Origin: Diphasiastrum complanatum
Lineage: Eukaryota; Streptophyta; Lycopodiopsida; Lycopodiales; Lycopodiaceae
Reading direction: 5' to 3'
NCBI GenBank assembly: GCA_029204225.1
Contig: CM055112.1
Location: 1,027,852 to 1,091,851, forward strand
Length of the DNA: 64,000 bases
Shown: positions 50,780-64,000 of the stretch, piece by piece
How the letters are laid out: each line of letters begins with the position of its first letter
Position numbering within the stretch: the first letter of the stretch is position 1
Translations under genes and position numbers: made by a program
The notes under the pieces: generated by a model
What the model was told of the DNA's origin: nothing
The model's input: the letters and a program-made list of their open reading frames with translations, nothing else
Databases searched by the model: none

Positions 50780-52110
50780 GAAAAAAGCTTGAATTGTAAA
50801 ACTGAGTTTGGTTAAAAAACTTGAGTCAGGATCAAACAATGGAGTATTTCAGAAAATGGTGTATCGAAAAATTGCTAACTCGAAAAAACTGTAACTTGAA
50901 ACACTTTGACTTGAAAAAACTGACTCGAAAAAATGATGAAAAAAATCAGTGTACTGATGACTCGAAAAAATTGTGACTCGAAAACCGTTAACTAGAAAAA
51001 ACTTTCGAAAAAACTATGATTCAAAAAACTGATGGTTCGAAAAAATTGGTGACTCGAAAAACTGTGACTCGAAAATGGTGACTCGAAAAACTGATGGCTT
51101 GAAAAAATTGGTGTATCAGAAAACTGATGCCTCAAAAAACTGTGACTCGAAAAACTGGTGGCTCAAAAAAAATTGGTGTATTGGAAAACTGACTAAAACG
51201 ACTTTGACTCGAAAACACTGCGACGCGAAAAACTAATTGCTCAAAAAAATTGGTGTATCAAAAAATTGATGAATCGAAAAAACCGATGACTCGAAGAAAA
51301 TGTGACTCGAAAAAACTACGACTTGAAAAGACTGCGACTCAAAAAACTGATGGATGAAAAACTCATGACTCAAAAAACTATGACTCGAACATTGGTGACT
51401 CAAAAAACTATGCCTCAAAAAACTGTGACTCGAAAAAATTGGTGTATCAAAAAATTGACGTTTCGAAAAAACTGATGACTCGAAAAAACTATGACTCGAA
51501 AAAACTACGAATCAAAAAAACTGTGACTTGAAAAAACTCTGACTCGAAAAATTCATGGCTCGAAAAAATTGATGACTCAAAAAATTCTGCCTCGAAAAAC
51601 TAATGACTCGAAAAAATTGGTGTATCGGAAAACTGATGACTCGAACAAACTTGGAATCAAAAAAAATTGTGACTCAAAAAAACTATCTCTAGAATAACTT
51701 GTAGCTCGAAAAAATTGGTGACTCAAAAAATGGATGACTTGAAAAAAGAATGGCAAGAAAAAACAGGTGGCTCGAAAAAATTAGTGACTCGAAAAATTGA
51801 TGACTCGAAAAATTGAGTGGCGCGAAAAAATTGGTGGCTCGAAAAAAGTATGAATAAAAAAATATGCAGTATCGAAAAAACAATGGATCGAAAAAATAAT
51901 GGTGGATCGAAAAATTGGAATGACTCCAGATTTTGGAGTGAATCGAAAAATATGACTCGAAAAATTGATGACTCACAAAAAAGAGTGGCTCGAAAAAATA
52001 ATGAAGGCTCGAAAAATCAATGGAGTATTGAAAAATGAACGAGTATCGAAAAAATAACGAAGTATCGAAAACGTAACGAAGTATTAAAAAATTGACAAAG
52101 TATCGAAACA
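50780..52110. repeat. Minisatellite of 'gactcgaaaaaactg' units
   Basis: About 1.3 kb of short units of 14-20 bp built on 'gactcgaaaaa' with variable tails ('ctgatg', 'ctgtg', 'ttggtgtatc'). No two neighbouring units are fully alike. Its frames (FFES, SHQFF) are repeat translations. It lies 3' of the methyltransferase gene within the element. Confidence 0.95.
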
Positions 52111-52706
52111 TTAACGAAGTATCGATGCAAGTATCAATGACCATCATATTTTTATATGACATCAAGCAAACATTGACATCTTTAGTGGCACACATAAAAA
52201 ACTTGTTCTTGAACCCTCTTGTCAAATAGAGACAATGAAATACTACTTTCCCTTTTATCTACCCAAGATATAATTTAATGATAAAGCTTTTCTTTTTATT
52301 AGGATGGTATGCAATCAAATGAAATGTGTAATGCCATTCCAGGTCTACGTAGCCTACATTCTCTCACGGTTAACATAGCATGTCTATTATTGTAGAGATT
52401 CCTTGTTGGCAGGACATAGTTGGAAGGATACCATCAGGATCTAAAATTTTGTGCATGGGATTGATGGATGGCCGAAAAAAGTGTGGAGCAATAATTGCAA
52501 ATGGAAGGGCACAAGAGTCAATTGTTGCTCCTAGTTTTCTTGGCATTCAACGACATAACAAGGGTGAGACAATAACAAGGGCAACACAAGGGATGTGCAT
52601 AAAAAAGTAACAACATCCACAATTAAGCAAATCAAAATACTATCTTTTATGAATAACAAAGTAGCCAAAAATGTCATTCATGTCAGTTAATGTTACCAAG
52701 CATATA
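52111..52706. other. Unassigned interior of the Mutator-like element
   Basis: A 76-codon plus frame (52380-52610, IPCWQDIVGRIPSGSKILC) and a minus frame beginning LTRGFKNKFFMCATKD near 52225 look coding-like but match nothing I know. Confidence 0.4.
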
Positions 52707-55700
52707 CTACTCTTCCAAGTCCACAATAGCCTCGTCATCAACAAAAAAACATTTCTTTCGCCTTTGCTCACGTACCATCACACTATCATAATGATGCATG
52801 TCCCCAGCCATCACATTGGCCATATCTACAATTTAACAAGGCAAATCACTATGACAGCTAGAAATTAACTTCAACTAACAAAAATATAGTTATAGAGATG
52901 ACATGACACCAATTTACTCACTTTCTTTCTGGGGACGAGATCTCCACTACAGCTGAGCCCATCTTTGACAATAAGTGGGTGGATGTACTAACTCCAATAT
53001 CAAGCATACTGACCTCACTGTCCACCAGCCCTGAAAAAAAAAATAGTATTATTTGAACAAGAACACAAACTTGATGCTTTAGAGTCAAAAGAATAAAAAA
53101 CAACTCACAACAGTGTAAGATTAACTCGATTTTTCATAATCTAGTCTATGCACTTCTCATCCGAATCCAATCCAAATAGATGCACTCCACACTTTCGTGC
53201 ATCCAAAATAGACGTTCCCGTCCCCAATCGTCTCCTCCTTCCGGACAAAAAGTAGAGAGCAAGAAAAACATTAAATACTGACTCTTTTCACTACTACCTC
53301 GTACAGGATTTGTGCCACTATCTTTGGACCACTCAAAACTAGGAAGGTAATGGGTCCACAAATTGCTCTCAATACTTAAAAGAGCAGCATCAACAACAGC
53401 TGCATGCTCTCGATGAAGTGGAGGATTACAATCTCTCCATGCCATAATGTAGACATCCAATACATGCATCTGAAATACAAAATTTATTACAAGCATTCTA
53501 TCAATGGAACAAAAGGTGCACGTACAAAACAAGTTAGAAAACAAGCTACATCTGAACAAAAGATGAATGTCTTACATTCAAACTGTTAGCTGCATTTCCA
53601 AATTTCTCAATTCCCCTCAGAGTTCTTCTTTCAATCACTGATAGGCTACGGTGACCTATTTGAATCTCAACTGACAATCTTCACATAGGTGGACTCATAA
53701 GGACAACCCAGCCTCTATCATCAAGGGTCATCATGGAAAGATCCAAACTGGCCTCAAGCAAATCATCTGAACAATTATTCCACCTGCTATGTCATCTATC
53801 ATATACCATGTAGGCAAGTCCACCAAGACCAGATCTGCACTGTAAGATATTCTCTTCCCCTTTCTCATTTTACCAGGCATAGAATTTTTTTCCAAAAAAT
53901 TTCTCAAACTTTGATACTCGCTAGGGCTGTCTCCACTAGACAACAAATCTCTAATAGAAGTAATGTTTTCACATAAGACCTCTATGGATGAAGTTATTCT
54001 AGTTTCGACTCCAACCATATCCATCTTGGTAAATTCATAGTCTTCTCTCTTTCTTTTCAATACTGGTAGTTGTTGCAATGTATCGTCATCTTTTTATGGA
54101 GTTGAGGTCACCTTTTTCCTTTCTTTTTTGTCCACAATTTGAACATACTTCTCCGGGCCTAGTTCAGCCATGGATTTTGCAACCATTGCTTGGGCTATTG
54201 TGTCATCTGCATCATCAACAACAAGTCTACCTTTTTGATGAAGCTCATATTGAGTAGTTTCTGTGACAAGACATGTGCCATCCCTGAAGTCAATCCACCA
54301 AGGACAATACTTGGTCTCCCACTCACTCATGCCTCCACTTCTCCCAACTTTTACCATACCAGAGTACATACTCATCTCTCGCTTGATTGAGACTTGATTC
54401 CACATGTGAACATCAAAGGGCATCTCCACTATAATTTTTTGCGAATGCAATTGAAACAAGAACCTGTAACAAAATTTTTAATCAAAAGTTTGAATGATAA
54501 TCATTCAAAAATTGCATGCTTTCTTTTTCTATGAAGAAAGAATGTTACAACAAAAAGTTGACTACCTCCACATAATACGTTTTGCAGCCAATTTAACTTT
54601 AGCCTTGGCATCCATCATGAGTACAAGCTCCATAAAAGATGATAAACCAAAAAAACGATCATCTCTATATCTCAATTTGATTAGCGTCAAATACTTTTAG
54701 AGGTAGGCAAATCCAAATCTACAAGCACCAGAACAATAAATTGTTATACTATGCAAACCCAACTACTGAACAAAGTTGAGCATGAAAATATTCAACTTAC
54801 CTCCTGAATCTTGGCATGCTTCCAAAGTCTTATTTGCCTCCAGAAGTAATGTGTAATAGAAAACTTCCTTCCCAACCCACAACCTAAAAGGTTTATCGCC
54901 AACTGGGATAGCATGTTGGTCACGCATGACTGAACCACCCAAACACATACTCAACCATTTATACCTTATCTCGTTAGATACATCAGCAAGTCTCAAAGTG
55001 TTGAGTTTCTCTAACCTCATGGTAAACCCTTTTTCTTCCAATGCTTTTGTGGTCACATATTTAAACCATGTCTCTCCATGCTTAGGGTCAACAATCCCTA
55101 GCAGCTTTAACATTCGATTGCCCCATTTTTTTTTTTTCTGATTTTTAGTTCCAGCTCTTCTTTTTGCTTCACGTCACCGTCTGCTACTGCTTTATTCTGA
55201 ATTTATTCCTCAAGCTCTCGATGTATCTCATTCTTTGGCACATGTTCACAACCAGCATCGAAAAATATATTCAGAAAACAACACAAGCTGTGGTCTGTAG
55301 CAGTGAACATATAAATACTTGTCAAACAAAACTCATAAATTCTTTTACGTAGATAGAATCAAAGGACATGGTAAGGTAGAGTACTCACATTGTATACAAC
55401 TCTTGCCAGCATATATCTGGTGAGTGGATACCAAGGCAAATCACTTTTCTTCAACTCAAGAGCTCTTACCTTACGAACCTGCTCCAACTCAACTGTAGAA
55501 AATTTACTTTCAAAAGATGATGCATCACTCTCCCCCAGCTTCCTAACCGAATAAAGAATATCTTTCAAATCAGTTTTGATTATCGCCTCCTCATTCAATC
55601 TACACAAAAAAATTTGCAAGAGAGATTACAACCGTAGATCATCAACTTTAGTGCACAACATAAAGACGTAGATTTCCAAACATTATATAAACAAAAGTGA

Positions 55701-56507
55701 AGTAAAACCTGTTGATCCTATTGAGAGCTCCCAAGAAAGGTAGTGAATCCGAAGGAGATATTGTTATGAAAGATGCCTTAACGGATATGTGTTGTTTCCT
55801 GTCAAAGCGATAAAGCTCCCTGACATCTTCCATCCTAGCTTGGGTTCTATGATTGCCATCCCAACATAGAAACATTTTTTTTTTTATAGTATTGCTTGCT
55901 AAATCAATCTCAAATTGATCATTTATTTGAAGCCATATTGGATCCCAAGAATCTTTGATTTCATCATTGAGTTGTATTGGGACTCCACCGGTGTTGTACA
56001 AAGATAGCACAAATGCTGCCTTTTCCTCCAAGTAACCATCCTCACGAAAAGTGCGTTTAAGTTTTGCCTTTGTAGGTCCTACCTGGCGAACACGCTCAGG
56101 AATGAAAATTTTACATAATGGGATGCATGCTGGCTGAGTGGGCTTTACAATCCTCAATCGATTCATTGTCTCTGATAACATCTCAACCTGGAAAGTGACT
56201 AGAATCTGAGCTAGTTCATCATCATCTCTTTTTCCTCTTTCTTTGTAGTTTCAATAATCTCTTCTTCCTCATGAAGATCCTCATGTAGGTCATTTTCCAA
56301 GTTTTTACGCTCAATCTCAGAAAGACTCTCATCTTGGACTACTACTTGTTTTTCTTGGAGAGGATGCACATCATCTTCCACCTGGGAATTGTCAGTTTGG
56401 TTAGACATCTCTGAAATAATAAACTCGGTCTCAATGGGATTAGACTGAATGGAGGTGACTGATGTGTGATGATCCAACTTCCTTTGCATCGACCTAGTCA
56501 GAACCAT
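52707..56507 (-). pseudogene. ParB-like plus DNA-methyltransferase-like gene (8 exons)
   Basis: It starts MVLTRSMQRKLDHH (56507) with an acidic linker. Exons by splice sites: 56507-55709, 55601-55389, about 55178-54801, 54693-54566, 54463-53576, 53469-about 53146, 53030-52922, 52825-52707, about 900 codons in all. Exon 1 carries a ParB/sulfiredoxin-like core ending FLCWDGNHRTQA (about 55855). Exon 5 has ADLVLVDLPTWY (53805-53823), like motif IV (D-P-P-Y) of amino-methyltransferases, then LDDRGWVVLMSP. Exon 6 has GTGTSILDARKCGVHLFGLD (53165-53225), like motif I (F-x-G-x-G/T ... G-D). Motif IV before motif I is the permuted order of beta-class DNA N4/N6 methyltransferases. Breaks: a frame change near 56215, one at a 12-base T run (55126-55137), TAA near 54106, TGA near 53680 and shifts in exon 6. 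The final exon ends VDDEAIVDLEE. Catalysis and target are unproven. Confidence 0.72.
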
Positions 56508-56993
56508 TCGTGAACTGCAAAATGCAAATAGTGTTAGACAACAACAATAATCTTTATATTGGAAGCAAGCAATTTTTCCAACAATAATCTTTCTCAGGCT
56601 GCTCTATAACCCATTACCAATCCAAACAAAAAAGTGAATTAAGGCGAGTGACCTGTGATGTAAGAAACAAACTGATTTTTGCCTCAAGAATAAGTCCCTT
56701 ATAGGAGCTGTCCAGGTATTCTTAGGATAAAAAATTGAACAAGGATAGGAAGAATAGTTGTAGCAGAGTGTGTGCCTCTTGCTAAGTGCGGAAGGTGCCA
56801 ACCTCTGTGAGAGCTTTTATATGAGGTTGTTTAGCTTTAGAAGCTTGACATTATATGGTGCTATCTGTGTCTAAAAATTCGGAGCTAGTCTTTCAGTTCA
56901 ATGAATAAATTGAGATTGTTTTGGCTACATGCCCTCTCTAAACTTTTGCAGCTCGCTGATTGATCCAGCAGGCTGCAAAAAATTTTTGCATCC

Positions 56994-57074
56994 CGCTCCC
57001 AGTGCATGCCGACGTGCATTGGGAGCGGATCAAGCAGCGGGCTGCCAAGCCTTCTTACAGCCCGCTGCCTGATC
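56994..57074. repeat. Two directly adjoining hairpins
   Basis: Hairpin 1: cgctcccagtgca (56994-57006) pairs with tgcattgggagcg (57015-57027), 12 of 13. Hairpin 2: gatcaagcagcgggctg (57028-57044) pairs with cagcccgctgcctgatc (57058-57074), 16 of 17. The motif gatccagcrggctgc also occurs nearby at 56962 and 57071. It is GC-rich in AT-rich surroundings, and could extrude as a cruciform or fold in RNA. Confidence 0.9.
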
Positions 57075-57278
57075 CAGCGGGCTGCAAAAAAAAATGTTGC
57101 CCGATGATCCTACATGGGGCTGCAAAAATGTACACAACAAAAAAAAATGAAAAAAAATAAATAAACCTAAAAGAGCCATACCTGGAAAAATTTCAGCATC
57201 ATCCAAGTTTCAGCATGATCTTCTTTCGAGTTCTTGCTCCTCACATAAAGTGCTCCATGGCTCCGATCCCTGATTTCA

Positions 57279-57282
<4 letters not shown>

Positions 57283-57314
<32 letters not shown>

Positions 57315-57315
57315 A

Positions 57316-57349
<34 letters not shown>
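57283..57349. repeat. (TC)n-(AC)n compound microsatellite
   Basis: A TC tract (57283-57310), a short 'actcactcac' bridge, then an AC tract to 57349. Confidence 0.95.
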
Positions 57350-57351
<2 letters not shown>

Positions 57352-57491
57352 TACTAACTGCACAAAAACGTACATAAATGGCCGTCAGGGCTCAGGATTA
57401 TCATAATTGGATACGAGCAATTTGTCAGGGCTCATGATTATTTGGCCATGATGTTCATGCATCACAGACTAAATCACTTGGATTTTCGCAC

Positions 57492-57492
<1 letters not shown>

Positions 57493-57555
<63 letters not shown>
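57493..57555. repeat. (GT)n-(GA)n compound microsatellite
   Basis: The reverse-complement arrangement of the tract 145 bp upstream: GT then GA. The two can pair over about 60 bp. Confidence 0.95.
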
Positions 57556-58038
57556 GTCTAAGTTCACAACAATGGCCCAACTCCCAAATATGGAAATGTG
57601 AAGATTTTTGAAGCTATGAAACATACATTCATGATCCCCGACACATGCATGACTTGGAAAACTACCATTAATCAATAGCCGTTGAAATTAATTAGTATCT
57701 AATTATTTTAGGAGGTGACAATAAATATTTATTATGCTCGTAATTTTAATAATCAAAAGTGAAAACTATGATCCCTGCTACTTTACCAATATATTAGAGT
57801 TTCAAAAGTCAACAATAAAAAATAGCATAATATTAAAGCATCTTTCAAACTTTTTGTAGCTAATAATTGAAAGTCTTTTTGAGTTGGTGCAATCTCTCTA
57901 TGTCTTGGGTCATTTGCATACTGCCCCTCCTGTAGTATATTGCATTCCTAATTGACTCTATGCCATTGCGAGATTGTGTAATTTTGAAGAAGCTTGTTTT
58001 TGGTGTTTGGTTCTAAATCATCCATTTGAGAGCCTCAC

Positions 58039-61075
<3,037 letters not shown>

Positions 61076-61508
61076 ATGCCTTGTATGCACTGAGTGTTGG
61101 TGTTAGGACCTTTTTTTTTTGTTAATGGTGCAAACCATTGCGCAGGCTTTGTGGCATAGGAGAATGCAACGCTCTTTCAAAGTGATTCACTTCACAATTA
61201 CTATCTTTCTACATAGTTTTGTATTAAAAAACCTGTTCGAATATTGAAAGTGTTGTTCTTTGAATCACACGCCAACTTTTTGATAATAATTGATGCGCCA
61301 TAATTTGTTTCATTGGTTGATTTGGTGTAGACAACTATTTTTTGTTGATTGTACTTTTAATCATAAATGAACTTTCTGAAGAAAAATAATTAGCCATGTT
61401 TTGTTTCATTCTTTGCTTTGTTATGAGAACAACACATATGTAGATGGACACAGATGGTCATATTCAGATTTTTCAGTGTAGAAGAAATTGGCATGCTTTT
61501 GACATAAT

Positions 61509-61635
61509 TGGATTTCAAATTGGTGGCACACCATGTGCCATAATTTTTTGGATGTTTTTTAAATTCGCAACACAAAAAGTGTTGCTCAAAACTCGCAAAA
61601 CTCGCAAAAAACTTACTTGCAAAATGCCAAGGCCC
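61509..61635 (-). repeat. Right terminal inverted repeat of the Mutator-like element
   Basis: Its reverse complement begins GGGCCTTGGCATTTTGCAAG and follows the left end through 'taagttttttgcgagtt', 'agcacatgg/ggcacatgg' and 'tgcca'. The 9-bp flank aggacaagc (61636-61644) follows. Confidence 0.85.
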
Positions 61636-62600
61636 AGGACAAGCTAAAGCATGTGGATTTATGGTCATCAAGAACATTGTATCCTATTGATCCATGTTCA
61701 TTGCAATGTCCAGATTTTCATTCGATGAGTTAGTTAATAATCTATGTATTATGCTAAAAATGGCCTTTTGGGTTACTTTGAGAATTTGATGCTCTATGGG
61801 AATGCACATTCAATGCAAAGAATACATTATTTGGAAGAGGAATTAAGGAAAATATCAAGGGAGTGTGAAGAAAAATCTACAAAGTTAAAAACTTGTTTGG
61901 ATGAAAATGAGATGCTCAAGAAGGAGATCCAAAGGTTGAAATCTCCTTTGCATCATTATACAACTAGTAATGATGAGATAAAAATTACATTTCATTCCAC
62001 GCATATCTCATATTTGTCTCTTGTTAAAGATATGGATGTGCTCAACAGAAAGATTTGAAGCAACAAGAGAAAAAAGACTAGTAAACAAGGATATAGGTGA
62101 TCTATCATCCAGAGGAGGTCATAGAAAAAGATGAATGCATGCATTCAAGTAAGTTATAGCTTATTTGGTATTGAATATTGCTTGAACTTTTTGATTCATT
62201 CATAATCACTAGTTTTGTTATTTATTCATTTCAACTTTCTATTGATTTGCTTATTATGCTGCTGTGAATACTATGAGTGTCCTAATTTCTACTGACATTT
62301 TCATGAACATTATGTTTGCAATGCAGATCAGCATTGGTTGGTGAGGACCATTTGGTTGATGAAATTTCCATTGGAAACTCACTAGGTTCTATCTTGACTT
62401 CTAAATCTATGAAATAAATGTTAAACAATAACAAAATGAAAAAGATTAAGGCTTTAGTTACTGATAGCATTATGAATGAAGTTGGAAAAATATTAGACAC
62501 TGCATTGGTTTAGGGGGCATGTGATTTTTCTAGCATCAATAGAGAAGCATATGCAACAACTTTTAAGATGAAAAAACATCAGAGATTACAAATGTTATTG
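61636..62600 (+). pseudogene. CATTAGAG transposase-like gene, second copy
   Basis: It resumes the element of 49975-50503 after the insertion. KLKHVDLWSSRTLYPIDPCS (61645-61700) is the counterpart of LDLWIDGTLYPQDP in the copy at 20 kb. A coiled-coil block follows (FENLMLYGNAHSMQRIHYLE ... ENEMLKKEIQRLK, 61744-62058), then ISIGNSLGSILTSKSMK (62365-62410, against IGMSLGTILTCKS) and SSINREAYATTFKMKK (62530-62580). Several stops and frame changes occur. The region equivalent to the catalytic core is not recognisable further on. Confidence 0.75.
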
Positions 62601-62882
62601 TAGAAGATGGCGGAAACTTTTTACAACATAGTATTAGTACTAATTCTCAACGTTTAGTTTTTGTTGTTAGTCCAATTTTTATGGGAGCGGTGAAGGCAAA
62701 AGATGCCAATTTTGAAAGGGCTATATATTTCATCTAATGCAATCTAGTGGCGAAAATTTATTTGATTCCATATGAGAATAAGTAAGGATTGCTAGTTTAT
62801 CTCTGATATGCATGTATTTTTTAGTTTAAATCTATCATCATAGCATATATAAATTTTCTGTCATAATATTACTAGTTTTTGT

Positions 62883-63379
62883 TTAATACATGCAATGTGT
62901 ACAACAAAGGGACGCTTTTAGTTGTGCATGGTCTATCCTGTACAATACAAAGCTCTTTTTTGAGTGGTATAATTTACAAGTCGGTGTAGATATTGAAAAG
63001 ATAGTATTTTGTTCATTTGTAGTTGCTTCTATTCTAATTCTTATTTTTTTACTAACATTATTTGTAATTTGTTGATTCACGTGTTTTGTGATGACAGTTC
63101 ACTCTTGAGCCATACACATATAGATTTCGGCAAGAAATGATCAGAACTTATGTACGGAATGGTGCAAGCATTACGCCTAAAATTGAGAGCCCGAAAAAGC
63201 AAGCTGCTCCGGCTCTTACAACCTTTCAGGTTGCTCAGAATGTAGATTTAATTATATATGTTAAAAAAGGCATAGAAATCCTTCCCAATACAGAAAAAGG
63301 CAAAATTATAGGAGAGAGGCCTGTTGTCTTATCAGTTCCTAATACTCATATTGAAGATATAGAAAAACTTACTGAATAG
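62883..63379 (+). pseudogene. Possible Ulp1-like (C48) protease C-terminal part
   Basis: MQCVQQRDAFSCAWSILYNT resembles the Q-x-D-x-x-S/D-C-G-x-F region around the catalytic cysteine of C48 peptidases. After an intron-like gap, FTLEPYTYRFRQEMIRTYVR and NGASITPKIESPKKQ follow (63098-63210), ending HIEDIEKLTE. Plant DNA transposons often carry C48 proteases. The His and Asp of the triad are not visible here, so the call is weak. It lies downstream of the transposase-like gene in the same direction. Confidence 0.35.
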
Positions 63380-63655
63380 GAATTTATTTGTAAATAGAGA
63401 TACATAAAAAAAAAAAGATACAATCTTACATGTAAACAACCTGCTTATGGGATTTTTATTGATATCAATATAGATTCTTACAATCAAGTTGTGTCCATAG
63501 TGTAATACTGGACTACAATTTTCTAGATTGATAAAAAGACATGATGATTGACATGTATTTGTTGATAGTAAATCTCGGTGTTCTTCCATAAGTTGGATTG
63601 TTTCGCCAATATCTCTACATTTAATCTCGAGCTCATGTCTTTTACATACCTGCAT
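63332..63655 (-). other. Uncharacterised 107-codon minus-strand frame
   Basis: It starts MQVCKRHELEIKCRDIGETI and turns hydrophobic towards its end, overlapping the end of the plus-strand frame. It could be an exon of a convergent gene, as seen at 22.7-24.2 kb. No similarity is recognised. Confidence 0.3.
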
Positions 63656-63819
63656 AAGACATACAAAGTGAGTTACAATTAGTATAGAGATTGTATGAGA
63701 AAGTTTTGATAGAAACTATTCATAAAGAATCGAGTGTTTATAATTACTTACGAGTTTACCATTGAAAATGAATTTGAAGTCTAAAAGCATATCATCTTGT
63801 AGGAGCAAAAGTTTAGAAC

Positions 63820-63904
63820 CGTGAGTGAGAGAGAGGAACCGTGAGAACCGTTGAGAGAGAGGAACCATGAGAATCGTGAGAATCATGAGTGAGAGAGGGA
63901 GAGC

Positions 63905-64000
<96 letters not shown>
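63820..64000. repeat. GAACCGTGAGA minisatellite and (GA)n tract
   Basis: Five or so units of 'gaaccgtgagaaccgt/gagagagag' lead into an uninterrupted GA tract (about 63910-64000) that continues past the window edge. Confidence 0.95.

Larger units (their letters stand above)
56508..58038. promoter_or_regulatory. Divergent intergenic region of the Mutator-like element
   Basis: It separates the methyltransferase and transposase genes, which are transcribed outward. It contains a GC-rich block with two adjoining hairpins (56994-57074) and mirror-image compound microsatellites (57283-57349 and 57493-57555). The rest is AT-rich with no frame of interest. It presumably holds both promoters. I could not single out TATA boxes with confidence. 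Confidence 0.55.

Noticed and set aside
51233-52225. 178-codon and shorter frames rich in FFES and SHQFF
   Set aside because: They are translations of the 'gactcgaaaa' minisatellite.

Overview
The window is transposon-packed nuclear DNA of a land plant. Evidence: Ty1/Copia and Ty3/Gypsy elements of plant type with tRNA-iMet and tRNA-Asp style primer sites, MuDR-like and tnp2-like transposases with spliceosomal introns, fragments of plant GH19 chitinase and serine carboxypeptidase-like genes, and very long CT/AT microsatellites. The flavour suggests a large genome such as a fern or other non-flowering plant, but I cannot fix the lineage. I see no clearly intact ordinary host gene and no convincing functional RNA gene; almost everything is mobile DNA in various stages of decay.

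Layout. 1-8 kb: decayed Copia pieces and a miniature of a DNA transposon family whose ends begin CATTAGAG. 8-11 kb: little, apart from a tRNA-like SINE candidate and a CT tract. 11.4-18.2 kb: a Gypsy element of Tat type on the minus strand with an extra ORF. 18.7-27.4 kb: CATTAGAG elements, with a multi-exon transposase-like gene (19.9-22.7 kb), an unidentified minus-strand gene (22.7-24.2 kb), a palindrome-rich divergent promoter (24.2-25.0 kb) and a CENH3-like histone H3 gene (25.05-25.7 kb). 27.4-33.2 kb: two copies of an unrecognised gene, a plant transposase remnant and a 743-bp tandem duplication. 33.6-39.8 kb: a Copia remnant holding a young non-autonomous Copia element with seemingly identical LTRs and a perfect target duplication. 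40.5-45.1 kb: a tnp2-type DNA transposon. 45.2-46.3 kb: adjacent chitinase and carboxypeptidase gene fragments. 47.5-49.7 kb: duplicated microsatellite/Gypsy-integrase blocks. 49.98-64 kb: a CATTAGAG element split by an 11.1-kb insertion.

The most striking object is that insertion (50504-61635). It has long terminal inverted repeats, a 9-bp target duplication (7 of 9 bases still match), and an empty site preserved in a related element at 26.8-27.4 kb. It carries two divergent genes: a Mutator-like transposase (FLYWCH/GCM-like finger, DDE core, SWIM finger), and an 8-exon gene joining a ParB-like domain to a permuted DNA-methyltransferase-like domain. Between them lie adjoining hairpins and mirror-image compound microsatellites. 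I infer a Mutator-like element that carries its own prokaryote-type DNA methyltransferase, possibly to modify its ends or its chromatin state. The second surprise is the CENH3-like histone gene, transcribed divergently from an unknown gene inside transposon territory.

Several frame breaks in the DNA-transposon genes fall on A/T homopolymers of 10 or more bases, so some may be sequencing or assembly errors.
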